From positions 62,001-126,000 of the forward strand of contig NJFT01000088.1 of NCBI GenBank assembly GCA_002221725.1: 64,000 bases of DNA, written 5' to 3'. The DNA is from Scedosporium boydii. Its lineage: Eukaryota; Ascomycota; Sordariomycetes; Microascales; Microascaceae. Under the pieces are notes generated by a model. That model worked only from the letters and a program-made list of their open reading frames with translations. It was not told the DNA's origin and ran no database searches. Positions 12,097 to 23,432 of the stretch are shown here, piece after piece (within the stretch, counting starts at the first letter, position 1; each line of letters opens with the position of its first letter). A program made the translations under genes and the position numbers.

Positions 12097-13237
12097 ATGA
12101 GGTTCTCCTCCCTTCTCATGGCCGGCAGCGCCGCCGCCGTCCCCTTCCTCGACCTCGAACCCCGCCAAGCCATCGCCAACGTCGACAAGCTCATGAAAGA
12201 GCGCGGCAAGCTCTACTTCGGCACGTGCTCCGACCAGTCACTCCTCAGCAACGCGCAGAACACGGGCGTCATCGAGGCCACCTTCGGCCAGCTCACCCCG
12301 GAGAACTCGATGAAATGGGACCAGATCAACAACCAGCAGAACTCGTTCAATTGGCAGCGCGCCGACTTCCTCATGGACTACGCCGAGAAGAATAACATCA
12401 CCGTTAGGGGCCATACGCTCGTTTGGCACTCGCAGCTGGCCGGGTGGGTGAATAATATTAGGGATAAGGCGCAGCTTACGAAGGTTATTGAGGATCATGT
12501 TGCTGCTCTTGTTGGGAGGTGGAAGGGCAAGATTCGAGCTTGGGTTAGTAGAATCGAAAGAAAAAAAAGCTTTTGTTTTTTTCGTATAAGTCGAAGCTAA
12601 CGAGGTCTTTTTTGCGGCCAGGACGTCGTCAACGAAATGTTCAACGAGGACGGCTCCCTCCGCCAGTCCGTCTTCTCCCAGGTCCTCGGAGAAGACTTCG
12701 TCCGCATCGCCTTCGAGGCTGCCCGCAAGGCTGACCCCGATGCCATCCTCTACATCAACGACTACAACCTCGACAGCCCGACCTACGCCAAGACCACCAC
12801 CGGCATGGCCAACCACGTCAAGAAGTGGATCGCCGCCGGCGTCCCCATTGACGGCATTGGTGCGTTTTTCTACTCCTCCCTTGAGAGGGAGAAAAGAGTT
12901 AGGGAATGCTAACAGAGCGATGTGGCTAGGTTCCCAAGGCCATCTCACTCCAGGCCAAGCCAGCGCCCACGTCGAAGCCCTCAAGGTTCTCGCCGCCACG
13001 GGCGTCAAGGAGGTCGCCACCACCGAGCTCGACATCCAGCAGGCCCCCGCCAACGACTACGCCACCGTCGTCAAGGGCTGCATGGAGGTCGAGTCCTGCG
13101 TCGGTGTTACCGTCTGGGGTGTTCGCGATCCCGACTCGTGGCGCGCTAACACCAACCCTCTCCTCTTCGATGGCCAGTATAAGCCCAAGGCGGCGTTCAA
13201 TGCCATCGTCCAGGCTCTCGAGGCGATTACCCCTTAA
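12097..13237 (+). CDS. Secreted endo-1,4-beta-xylanase, GH10
   Basis: This retaining glycoside hydrolase cuts internal beta-1,4 bonds in xylan outside the cell. Exons are 12097-12543, 12622-12859 and 12930-13237, giving 330 aa. A signal peptide is present ([15 protein letters not shown]), followed by a single GH10 barrel with the expected landmarks: [34 protein letters not shown] with acid/base Glu154 formed across the first splice junction, [14 protein letters not shown] across the second junction, and TELDIQ with nucleophile Glu261, then [13 protein letters not shown]. There is no cellulose-binding module or linker, so it is a catalytic-domain-only enzyme of normal size. Introns are 78 and 70 nt with GCTAAC branch sites near 12595 and 12908. 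Third positions are very C/G-rich, fitting high expression when induced. It stands alone, without other plant-wall enzymes nearby. Confidence 0.96.
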
Positions 13238-14797
13238 AGAGATCGTTCGTATTTTTCTGTTTGTTGTATATTCCGCGCGGCAACTTGAAATAGACGCTTT
13301 TGGGGGTTCCATATCTCGTGATGGTTTTTATCTTTCGAGATATGGTTGTGAAAGAATACTTGTACATACTTTTTCTTTGGAAACGTTGGTGACGACTATG
13401 GGGATTGAAGAAAACTGTGACTGGAAGAGGAATGGCAGAACGAGAACATCCGGCTCCGGCATTGTCCGTAGTAGTTGAAGAATATCAAGTCAAATCAAAA
13501 TGAACAAGCCTAGCCACATGTGGGAATTCCGATATCCTTCCTCGCTGGAGATCCTCTTAACTGTTGTTTGGGATACAACGCAGTTGCATGATTCGGCTCG
13601 GGAAGCGCCATGTCATGGTCCCCAACTGGACCGACGGTAGAGGAACCTTGGAGGACGAAAGCCAGGAAAGGAGAGCCTCGGGGGCCCAATACGAGGGCCC
13701 TCGAACCCATAATCCCGTGCTACGACACCAAATAGACTCGTGCTTCACGATGCTACCATATCGCCCAAGATCAACAAGGAAGTCGCGAGACCTTCCCACA
13801 ACAGCACACAAAAACGGAAGGACCCCAAACTCACAGCCTACACCATATAACTCAAAACAAGATCGAAAGCTGCCGGGTCGGTCATTACCCAGCAGTTTAA
13901 GTTCGCACATTCGTGGCCCGGTTCGCCGGAGGTTATCAGTTCGAAACCCGAGAGGGTGAAAAACAAATTTAACTCGAGCACAAACTGCAGGGATTGAAAC
14001 CGGGCGGATGTGTCGGGACAACTGCCCTCCGGCCCTAATTCTTTTTTGTCTTTTCCCTTTTATTATTGTTGAATTGAATGAACGCTGATAGAGGGGGAGA
14101 TTTGGCCGAACGAATTCTGAGATAAGATGAGAGGTGGTGAAAGTCTTATTCTTGCCTTGTAGCGTTATATTCCCCGATCGAGTGAGGCTGTTTTCCTTGC
14201 CAAGAGTAGTCGTCTAAGCTGGAAAACATGTCGGGATGCGGGCTTCGTGGACGGTCTCTATGAAATATCTGGTAAGTGATATAGAACCTTCAACACTCGA
14301 GATCCTCGGCCGGGCTAGCTGCACCCGAAATCTTAATGCTCGGGCCTCCTCATCGACTACAATAAACAATGGACTCGGAAATCATGTCGAGAACGAAACG
14401 GACTCTAAAGCATAACAGCATTGTATTATCATTTTATGGTCTCGGCCCTCCCACCATTCCTACCACGACCAAGGTACCAAGACACAACAAGAGTGGAAGA
14501 GAGAATTGTGAACGAAAGAAACAACAGGTGAGGGGATATCATTCGATGTACGGGCGAAGGAACTATACTGGCGAAAATCAAAATCGAAAAAAAAAAAACC
14601 GAACGGAAAGCGTAGGAGTGAAGAATTGCAGTGCGCGGTCACACCTGTTCCGAGGCCGGACCCGGACCCAGGTCCAGCTTCAGCTCATATGTTGACCAAC
14701 AACAGTTTCCTCCGTAATCAGGCAGCAGACGGCACATCCTCAAGCCACAGTATCCTCGCATACTCTTTCAACGCCCTAGTCGCGTGAGAGGGACATC
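13238..14797. other. Intergenic between two convergent genes
   Basis: It holds the 3' UTRs of the xylanase (+) and the DUF3602 gene (-). A 154-codon minus-strand frame at 13557-14021 and a 131-codon plus-strand frame at 13564-13959 overlap each other; neither resembles a known protein. I see no RNA gene or repeat. Confidence 0.45.
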
Positions 14798-15708
14798 TCA
14801 CTTCTTGAAGTGCCCGAAAATCTTATGCTTGAGCTTGTCAGCCAAGCTCGTCGGCGGCTTGGCCTCCTTCTCGGCAGCTTCCTGGGCCGCAGGAGCAGGG
14901 GACCCATCAGCCGAAGTGCTCTTCTTGTGTTCGGAAGCAACGTATTCATTACCAGCACCGCCGCGACCGGTGTGGTAGTCCACATTGTCGGAGCTGAGGC
15001 GGACAGCGGCTTCGGGGACGACCTCCTTGTCGGCGCGTCGCGGGGCCGTGGTGCCAGGGTCGCCAATGTTGCCGGAACCTAGATTTTTGTATTAGATGTC
15101 ATTATTCTTCCAAACTTTTTATGCGCTTGTTCATCTTCTCTTTAGTCTTTCCGTTTTTGTGCAAGGGGAGTGTCGATAGCTAATGGGTCTGTTGCGACGC
15201 AAATTGGAAACCCTAGACCCTTCCTGTAATATCATCGTGGACCGGAGATATCGAATCGCAAGGGATGGGACGCTGGATGGCATGTGGTTGGTTGGGCGTG
15301 AAGCCAAGAAACCAGAAGCGCGGGATGCAAGATAAGAGGAGGCCAAGCCCGGTCCAAGCTTCCCATCCACTGATAAGGACCAAATCACCAAATTGATGCG
15401 ACCAATTGAATGTACCTCATCGAAACCACCTTGATCTCCTGCGTCGTGTGAATAGCACCTCAAGAGTGGCAGATTTGTTGCTCTTGGAGTGAAGAGACGC
15501 GACCAAAAAGAAGCAGAAAAAAAATGCGAAAAAAGGGGGCGAAACAGGGGAAAAAAAAATTGGTCTCACCTCCTCGCCCAGTGCTGTAGGCGCCATCACC
15601 ATGGCTTCCTACGGGACCAAGGCGGACAACCTCGCCATCAACATATTTGGTGTCGTCGACGTTGATGTTGCCGGCGCCACCACGGCCGTGGGATACTTCT
15701 GTGGACAT
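14798..15708 (-). CDS. DUF3602 / Par32-family GRGGAGN-repeat protein
   Basis: Two exons, 15708-15570 and 15078-14798, give a 139-aa polar protein with no membrane segment or signal peptide. Three copies of the hallmark motif are visible: GRGGAGN at residues 8-14, GRGGSGN at 44-50 (built across the splice junction) and GRGGAGN at 84-90, separated by Asp/Ser-rich spacers. The C-terminus is a Lys-rich helix (LADKLKHKIFGHFKK). Such proteins are widespread in fungi; yeast Par32 is phosphorylated after TOR inhibition and restrains ammonium transporters. Whether this protein does the same is not shown by sequence. The intron is 491 nt, far longer than any other in the window, and contains no exon I could place. 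The start codon opens directly with the first repeat and is the natural choice. Confidence 0.88.
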
Positions 15709-17638
15709 CGTGTCGTTCTAGAAGGTTTGGAAAGAAGGAAAACCAAGGCTTAACGGGTGTCTTGTATAGGAACGTCGGTTTCGAATGGAATATCAGGAAT
15801 TGCTGGCACAGAGCGTTGCTTTTCTGCAGCTTTTCAGCGGGCGCAACGTTCGTGGTTTCGGACCAGTAGTGTAAGGAGGACTCACCCTTGGTCAGACAAA
15901 AAGAAGGGGGAGGGGGCGGAATCGAAGTCTCTTAACTAGAGTTTAATATGGAGGGAAGCTGGAGAGGTGGAGGATAAAGCTTCGGAAAGGCAGGTCTGAC
16001 GTTGAGATAAGGACGAGGTACCGGGGCTGAGTTAAATAGTTTGATACAGGTCGCAGATGAGGCAAACACCAAAGAGGGAGAGAGCGAGGAGGGCTGGAGT
16101 CTTAACAAGATAGAGTGGCTAGTGCCATTGACCCATTTGCCATCTCAGTGGGTAAATATGGGGTCATACAAGTATGGGGGAAGAGGTAAGGCCACGGGGT
16201 GGTTTGATTCCTCGACTGTCGTTGTTCCACAGTTCCACCGTTCCACTCTCTACGGCTGGGGTGACGATGACTGGCATGTTCCGAGAACTTGAGATCAGCG
16301 AGTATCGGAGGAGCATGGCTGATGGACAAGCCGTCAGGTGCGCAGTGCCTCGCAGTAACATGATGGCGTCAATATTTTTTTTTCTTTTTCTCTCCGCGTC
16401 GAATTTCAACCCCTACAAAAGACCTGTGGCCATTATCTCACCCATTGTCATCAAATGGGTTACGCCACTAGTTCTCGCACTACTTCGAAGGTCCACAAGG
16501 ACCCTGAGAGCAGAGAGAGCAAGTCGCTGTTACCTGGACTACTTCGGAAGTACCATCAATGAGTCAATCGGTGTTAACACCTTCTGCGAGTTTTTGCTTG
16601 TACGAAGGTACAAAGTAACAGTTGAGCTGGTGTGCGCCTGCCTCGACGGCGAAGACCGGAATGGAGGAAACCTTCCGTCAGTCCAGCTTCAAGTTTGCAA
16701 TTCCATGTCAATGTTCTCACTTTCCCTTATCCCCCCAAGTCCCTCTCCGCAGCCACTAAGAATGTCGCATTGCTTCTTACGTACCTGAATTTGGTGAAAA
16801 TTGCGGAGCGTTTTGTACATTTGATCTTTCCATTCCCGCTCCCGATAAGATAAGGAAACAAAGCTGGAACGGAAAGAGTCCCAGAGCTACAATCTCAACA
16901 GAAACACTCCCAAAGGGTAGACTCAAGCGACTTGGCAATGCACCTCGTCCACTAAAACCCAAGCCAAGCCTTTTAGCTATCGCGGATTATCGCAAAGTTA
17001 TCAAAGACTCCCACCTTGACGGTTCTGACTTCCATAGCCCTATCGGTGCGAACCATCCTTCCATCGAATAACTTGTAAACTCCGATTGACCAATCTTTGC
17101 TGCTTCTCCCCACAGACCTCGAGACACCCCGGCATACCGCGGAACCCGCCGCCCTGTCCAACTAGACTTGGAACCTCCGTTGGCAGTCATACTCTCTTCT
17201 GCCTCCTCACTAAGCCTCGTCCAATCTTGCTAGTTCCGTTAGTAAGACCGCAATGCGCATTTGTCCTTCCTCTTACGCACACACTGACAGAACAGCCTAC
17301 AATTACTTCCTCACTCTCCTAGAATTGTTCTCGTAGACCGCACTTGCTTGATAGTTTACTCCCTAGAACGAATGATCTTGATAACCTCAAATGATATCAA
17401 ATTACTAGGCCAGGCCATGTCATACTACCAATATAGCGAGCATACCATCCTGACAGCCTCTCTAGCTACTCTTCTTCTTTTCCATCGTCTAACTCTAGCA
17501 CGCTGAATCCTTTAGAAAAAGTTCATCATTCATCACGTAAAAAGGAAACAAGAGTTTTGCCCTTGATGCAGCAGCACACATCCGTCTCTCCACCACAAGT
17601 CCTCTGCTACAGAATTCAACCGCCATCCACCCCTATCC
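15709..17638. other. Intergenic: DUF3602 upstream / FUN30 downstream
   Basis: Promoter of the DUF3602 gene near 15709 and 3' UTR of FUN30 near 17638. The longest frame (16174-16788, plus strand) includes a run of Phe/Leu coded by a T-rich tract and has no family match. No RNA gene or repeat seen. Confidence 0.45.
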
Positions 17639-20600
17639 TTAATCCTCGCCCTGATCGTTCTCATCCATCATCTCCCTCACAATAGCCTTAAGCTGACCCT
17701 CTGTATCACCCCCGCCTGCATTCGTCACCTTCTCCGCCAACTCAATCTTCTTCTGACAAGCCTTATAAATAAGCTCCTCGACCGTGCCCCTCGCAATGAG
17801 GTGAATCACTTCCACGGGCCTCGTCTGGCCTAGGCGGTGCGCCCTGTTCTCCGCCTGCCGGTCGTCCTGGGGGTTCGACGACATGTCGAAGATGATGACC
17901 TTGTTGGCACCCGTCAGGTTGATGCCCGTGCCTCCCGCGCCCGTCGTCAGCAGGAACACGGGGATGTCGGCGTTCTTCTGGAATCTGTTAATTTCCTTCT
18001 GCCTCTCGCCGACGGCGCTGGCGCCTGTGAGCATGCAGTACTCGATGTCGTCGTGCGAGAGCACGTACGACAGGATCTCGATGATCTTGGTGAACTTGCT
18101 GAACACGAGAACCCTGTCGCCGTTCTTGCGATAGCCCTCGATCAGCTCCAGCAGCTTCTTGATCTTGCCGCTCTCCTTCCACGACCCCTTAGGAACGTCG
18201 AACTTTCGTAGCAGCGGTAGGAAGTCCTGGCAGTAGAGGTGGAGGTCGAAATCTGACCGGCTCTTGAGATCCTGTAGAAGGAGGTGAATCTTGGGTTCCG
18301 CGAGGTCGAGCTCCTTGTAGGGGACTCTATTGAACAGGATGTCGGCCATCTCCTCCGTCGTCTCGTCGGAAAAGTGCCGTCTGAACAGCTGCAAGTGCAG
18401 AGCAGCCTTCTTGAGCTGAATCCATACATTATTCATATCATTGCCACGCGCACCGATTGCTTCCTTCATTCGCGCACTAGGCTCAGTCCGGAACATCTTC
18501 TCATACTTGTCGTACATCTCCTTCTGGGCGGGCGGAAGGTCACAATAGATGATTGAATGGGTCTTCTTCGGCAGATTCTGGCCGACCTGATCTTTCTGTC
18601 GTTGGAGAATGAACGGCTCCAAGATGGATCGCGCGCGGCTGACTCGCTCTCCGTAGAGTAGAGCGGTGTTTGTCAGGTTTCGTGTATGAATCTTATGGTC
18701 AAACACGTAGCGGATTGCATCCATCCTATCCCTGAACAACTCGGGATCCACAAAGTTGAGCAGCGAAATCATCTCCATCAAGTGATTCTGGATCGGCGTG
18801 CCAGAAATGAGGAGTCGCCACTTTGTCCGTAGCTGGTGGAGGCGTCCATACTGAAGAGTCGTCGGGTTTTTGAGGATTTGTCCCTCGTCGAAGATGGCCG
18901 CATTGATGCCCAGGGAGTTGAGGTTGCGCAGGTCCTCCTTCTGTGAGAACTGGGTGTAGGAAGTAACAATGGCATGGTAATGTTCGGGGTCCTCCGCAAG
19001 CTCCTCGGCGATGTCGTCTCGCTCAGCTCGGGAACCGCTGTATTTCATGACGTTCAGGTCCGGCGCGAATTTCTTAAACTCGAGGATCCAATTATCCAGC
19101 GTAGACGGCGGGACGACGATGAGATTAGGGAATGGCCAATCTTTGGTGACCTCGTTGTCGTAGTCATCCAACATCCGAGCCAATAGGCCAACCACCTGAC
19201 ACGTCTTACCGAGACCCATGTCGTCTGCGAGGATGCCGCCGTAGCTGTTTTTAAACAGGAGATTCATCCAATTGACGCCAAAAACTTGGAAATCATGCAT
19301 CGGGGTTTCTTCAGACATGGACGAAGGTTGCGTATCAACAAAGTCGGAACCGCTACTCGCGCTCTTCCCCTTCTTCTTCTGACCGTAGGCGTCGATGTGC
19401 CACAAATCGAGCTGTTTCTTGATAAAGGCTGCACGCGCCTCGCTCTCCGAGACGACTTTGTCCACCATGGAGATGGATCTCATGAAGTTGCGCGTCTTGT
19501 CGATGATGGCTTCGCCGATCTCGACCTTTTGGCGCTTCTGTTTTCCGCGGCCTTCCTTTATCTTGCAAACGCTTTCGACGCTGGCGATCGAAGCGAAGGG
19601 ACGCTTCTTAATCAAGAGCTTGAGGTCGGCTTCCGGCGCTCCCGTTAAGGCAGCCAGATCTTTAAGATCCAAATCATTTAGGAGCTTAAGGAGACGCACA
19701 TCTTCATCGGTGCGGGGAGTGTCGTCCTCTTTAGAGTCGAATTCGTCTTCGTCGCTATCAGATAATATCGTGATGGGTACTTCGGGGGTTGTCGCTTTGG
19801 TCGACCTCTGCGACGATGTTGGGGTGGACGAATCCCGGGAGGTGGATGGGGGAGAGGATAAGGTTGACTGAGACTCCTGGCCGGGCCGCAGACCGCGCAT
19901 TAGTCTCCGGCGGCGGGGAACTATCGGCTCTTGCTCCTCTTCTTCTTCCTCTTCTTCCTCTTCCTCAGACTCGTCGCTATCGAGAACAACGTTCTTCTTC
20001 GCCCGATTTCCGCGTTTGGAGCGCATTGTAGAAGCCTTGCTTGGCGGAGCTGGTCTGGTCTGACCCTTGTACTTAAAAGACTCAAAATCGATCAATTTCG
20101 CCTTGGGCTTTTCCTTAGGCTTGGGCTCGGGGATTGAGGGCTTGGGCTACAATGGGGGTTAGCTACATAAGTAAAGGGGGCAACGGAACCGAGGATGACT
20201 GCAGTCCTGGTCTCGGGGAGCTGAAACAGGAGAGAGAAACAAGCAGGTGGCGGAGGAGGGACTACCTTGCGCGAGAAATTTGTTGGTATGATATCAGCGC
20301 GGTCTTCAACCAGGCTATCTTCATCATCGTCTGAAGAGAGTGCGATTATATCAGAATTCCTCTTTTGAGGTATCGACGACCTCGGCGGATTGCCGTTTGC
20401 CATTTGTTGTGAATTAGAAGAGGCGAGTCTCTGGGGGCTAATGGGTAGAGGACGACTAAAGAATTTGGTGATGGGCTGGTTTCGAAAAGGAAGACCCGCC
20501 GAGGAGTTCGAGTTTTGCTTGGTGAGCTGGGGAGGTCGAGGCGGGGAGGAAGACAGAATGGGTTCGGGAGATGATCGTCGGGGAGAGGCTTTTCTCAGAA

Positions 20601-20769
20601 GCTTTGGGTTCGGGTTCGAGAGTATCTGGGTGGGTTGCGTAATGTACGGTGATGTGCCGGGAATTCGTTCGTCGCCGAGCTCGTCGAGGTCGGAATCATA
20701 GAGCAGAGCCCGTGGCGGCGTGGCAGGGATGATGCCGGGCGCTGAGGGAAGGCTCGATGCTTGCGCCAT
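17639..20769 (-). CDS. FUN30: SNF2-family chromatin remodeller Fun30/Fft3/SMARCAD1 type
   Basis: Fun30-type ATPases slide and exchange nucleosomes, support heterochromatin and boundary silencing, and promote long-range DNA end resection. Two exons, 20769-20266 and 20146-17639, with a 119-nt intron, give 1003 aa. The N-terminus is disordered, Pro/Ser-rich, with an acidic Glu run (about residues 225-240). A helical segment with LAALTGAPEADLKLLIKKRP, characteristic of this subfamily, precedes the motor. Motor motifs: Walker A DDMGLGKT near residue 477, motif II DEGQ near 586, SGTPIQNHL, VLVFSKFTK near 848, GAGGTGINL, and motif VI ENRAHRLGQTRPV near 940. The Asp-Glu-Gly core of motif II is the mark of the Fun30/SMARCAD1 branch, but the last position is Gln where I expect His. 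It shares a 0.9 kb divergent upstream region with VMA21. Confidence 0.95.
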
Positions 20770-21701
20770 TGTAGCGGTGGCTTCTGCTATTGAATGAATA
20801 AAAACGGCTATATGGCTATAAGGCGCGGAAGATGTTCGATGGCTTTTGAAGCGCGGTCACATTCACTCTATTCAGACGTGAATGATTCAAAAGGAAAGGA
20901 GGTTGGTTGGGGAAAGTGCCATACACCAGATCCAAGGGAAAAAAGAGGCGGTGGGCCCAAAGTGTGGGGGAAGGAGCAGGGGCGATGGTCCTGATTAAGA
21001 GGTGAGAAATAGAGGTCTATAATGGGTAGGGGATGACGCCAAAATGTAGTGGGAGAGGCATTGAGTCGCTACAATGGCGTCTCGACTATCCTCAAGCGTT
21101 CCTGAGGCGAGGATGCTGGACTTGCAGATTTAGGGAAAAAGAGACGCTAGCTCCCAATTATTAGGCACGGCTCATTAAGACAAACGCCCTAACGCGTCTA
21201 CGCATGATAGTCTATGATAATCGCCCCTCATCACTCCGGACACGCTGTCACGTGATTATATTCCTGTGACGTCGCTAACCAACCGATCCCAGGCAGTGCA
21301 ATGAGTCCAGCTGTTGAAGTGCCTGAACAACGACAGTTCAATCGAATCCTCGAGAGCACAACCCCCTGATATTTCATTGTTTCCGTCTAAGGGATTATCA
21401 TCGAGAGTTGAAACTAGATAAATATGTAAGTTGGTATTGAAATCTTGAAGGTCGCGATTCCCTCTCCCGTGTTTTCCACATTATAGGCTCTGTCTGTCTG
21501 TTCTCAGAAGCTGCCAGCATCACATTGATCTTAATCTCAATATCTGGAAGCTTTTAAGTTCCTCCGACAACTCAAAGCAACCCATCCAACGCATATACTG
21601 ACACGGGCAACTCAAGACAAGAAAATCCTGTGTATTGAAACCCACCCCCAAATAATACCAGGCTGCCACGCTCTTCGGAAATCGACTATCCACCTACTAC
21701 A
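20770..21701. other. Divergent upstream region FUN30 / VMA21
   Basis: Shared promoter space for FUN30 (-) and VMA21 (+). On the VMA21 side a start-stop codon pair, ATGTAA, lies at 21424-21429; its last bases overlap a perfect donor GTAAGT at 21426, and TTATAG ends at 21486, so a 61-nt intron in the 5' UTR is possible. If spliced, the start-stop pair would be removed. No coding sequence. Confidence 0.4.
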
Positions 21702-22249
21702 ATGTCTCGCATCATCTCCGAGAAGACCGTTCTTGATCAGGATGACCACGTAGGCGAACCATCCAACATCAGCCCCGCCGTGCCCACGTATGTCCTCATC
21801 CATCTGTTCCATTCCAGCTTTTGACAGAAAGTGCAAATGAAAAAAAGAGCTAACAACCAGCTCTTGGCCGTGTCCGTAACAGCCATGTCATCGTAAAGCT
21901 TCTCGGCTTCACCCTCGCCATGGTAGTCCTCCCCATAGGCTCATACTATGCCTCACTAGACACTCTATTCAAAGGTATGCTGTTAAAAATCCCTATTAAA
22001 ACGATCTCCGTGTGTCGCAATTCCAGAGAATTGCATGGACAAAATCTCCCGTCTCCTCGTAAACAACATATCAGCTGAACCTAAATAACCCAACCCCAAT
22101 CAACAGGAAACTCCACGTTTGCAGGTGCACTGGCCGCAGTCATGGCTAACGTCGTCCTCATTGGCTACGTAGTCGTGGCCATGAAGGAAGATCAGAGCGA
22201 TCTACGACAGCCCAAGGCGGAGAAGGCGGAGGGTAAAAAGGATCGCTGA
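21702..22249 (+). CDS. VMA21: V-ATPase assembly integral membrane protein Vma21
   Basis: Vma21 is an ER membrane chaperone that assembles the Vo proteolipid ring of the vacuolar H+-ATPase and cycles between ER and Golgi. Three exons, 21702-21787, 21883-21974 and 22107-22249, give 106 aa. Family blocks are SEKTVLDQDD, the SNISPAVPTHVIVKLLGFTL stretch built across the first junction, GSYYASLDTLFKG, and NSTFAGALAAVMANVVLIGY. The two hydrophobic segments (about residues 32-54 and 61-85) form a hairpin. The C-terminus ends KKDR, fitting the KKXX retrieval signal that returns it to the ER. Introns are 95 and 132 nt. The protein is too short and too spliced to be visible as one open frame. Confidence 0.95.
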
Positions 22250-23432
22250 CCAGGGGCTTCTAGCATGGTGCAGAGGGAAATAGAGAGTGAGAGAGAGGGG
22301 GAGAAAAAACGGTCACCCGGCGACTTCTGGTAAAATTATATCTGGCTTTGTCGTGTATTACATTCCTATACCCTACTGTTGCGTGTAATATTAATATGAT
22401 CTTTCTCTTCCTCTTCTATCTCCCGCCGTTGCCTGTCCATATTGGAAAGTTCTGCGATGTCGTGTTTTCTTGCTACTTCTCGACTTGCCCACAACGACTC
22501 GAAAAATCTCACGTCCATTACAATAGCTAGTCCAAGTCATATTTTACGTCTGTAAACGCTTCGCCCAGTTGGCGCCATGTATTATACTGCCTGGGGCTGT
22601 CTCGACAAAAGAAAAGGAGCGGGTAGAGCTGTTTCCCGCGGATGCGTGGGTGCAGGTGTTATACCTCGCGTTTCAGAAAGGAACAATTAGTGCTTGTGAC
22701 CACCGTCACCTCTCCTCGGCATCGAAAAAAAAGGCCGTTTCCTCCTTTCCCGCTTTGCTGTTAATTTTTCCAATGAACATCAATAGCATTACTCGAACTC
22801 TTCCCCAAAAGATGAATGGTACCGCCGCCGCCCACCAACGCTTTCGTGTGTTCCCGTTCCCTTAAAAGGATGTTGTCCCCTTTTCCATTAGGATAGTTTC
22901 CGACCTTTTATGACCTCTATAAACCGTAGTATATATCCGACATGAACTTTCCAAAACCCCGCTTCCCATGCCTGAGTGAGTAGTTGAGATAAACCGCGCC
23001 GTCCCCGTCTCCGCCAGGCTCGATAGAAATCACGCCTTCCTCGGTGTGAGTTTGCCGGGCTGTAAACTCTCGTCATGCGTAAAGAGGAGGTTGCGAGTAT
23101 CGCTCGTGCCGCTCGCGCGTATGCATAGTTAGGAGGGTGGGTCCGTTCGGAATCGGGGGTATCCGAGAATCTCTCATCTCGAAAAATGGATGTGCTGAAG
23201 AATAGCCGGCCGCAATCGAAAACTCGTCCGGCATCAGGGTATCGCAAATAAAACATAAAGAAATACAAAATAAAATGAAAAGGAGAGAGATGGAAAAAAA
23301 TATAGGACTGTGAAGACAAGAAAGGGACAGAAACGGAATGTTGTCAAGGATAGTGGGGATAACAAGAATTAAGAAAAACTCCGTGAAACTCCAGCCCATG
23401 ATTCAAATCACCGTTGAATAACTCCTGACTTA
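22250..23432. other. Intergenic between two convergent genes
   Basis: Downstream flanks of VMA21 (+) and the DUF2406 gene (-). Short frames only, with no similarity to known proteins. Nothing else seen. Confidence 0.45.

Noticed and set aside
13930..13960. GTTCGAAACCC stretch resembling a tRNA T-loop
   Set aside because: The flanking bases do not form the T stem and no acceptor or anticodon arm can be drawn.
15397..15430. Possible 23-nt cassette exon inside the long DUF3602 intron (CAG before and GTACAT after)
   Set aside because: Twenty-three bases would shift the frame and break the second GRGGSGN repeat, which is perfect without it.
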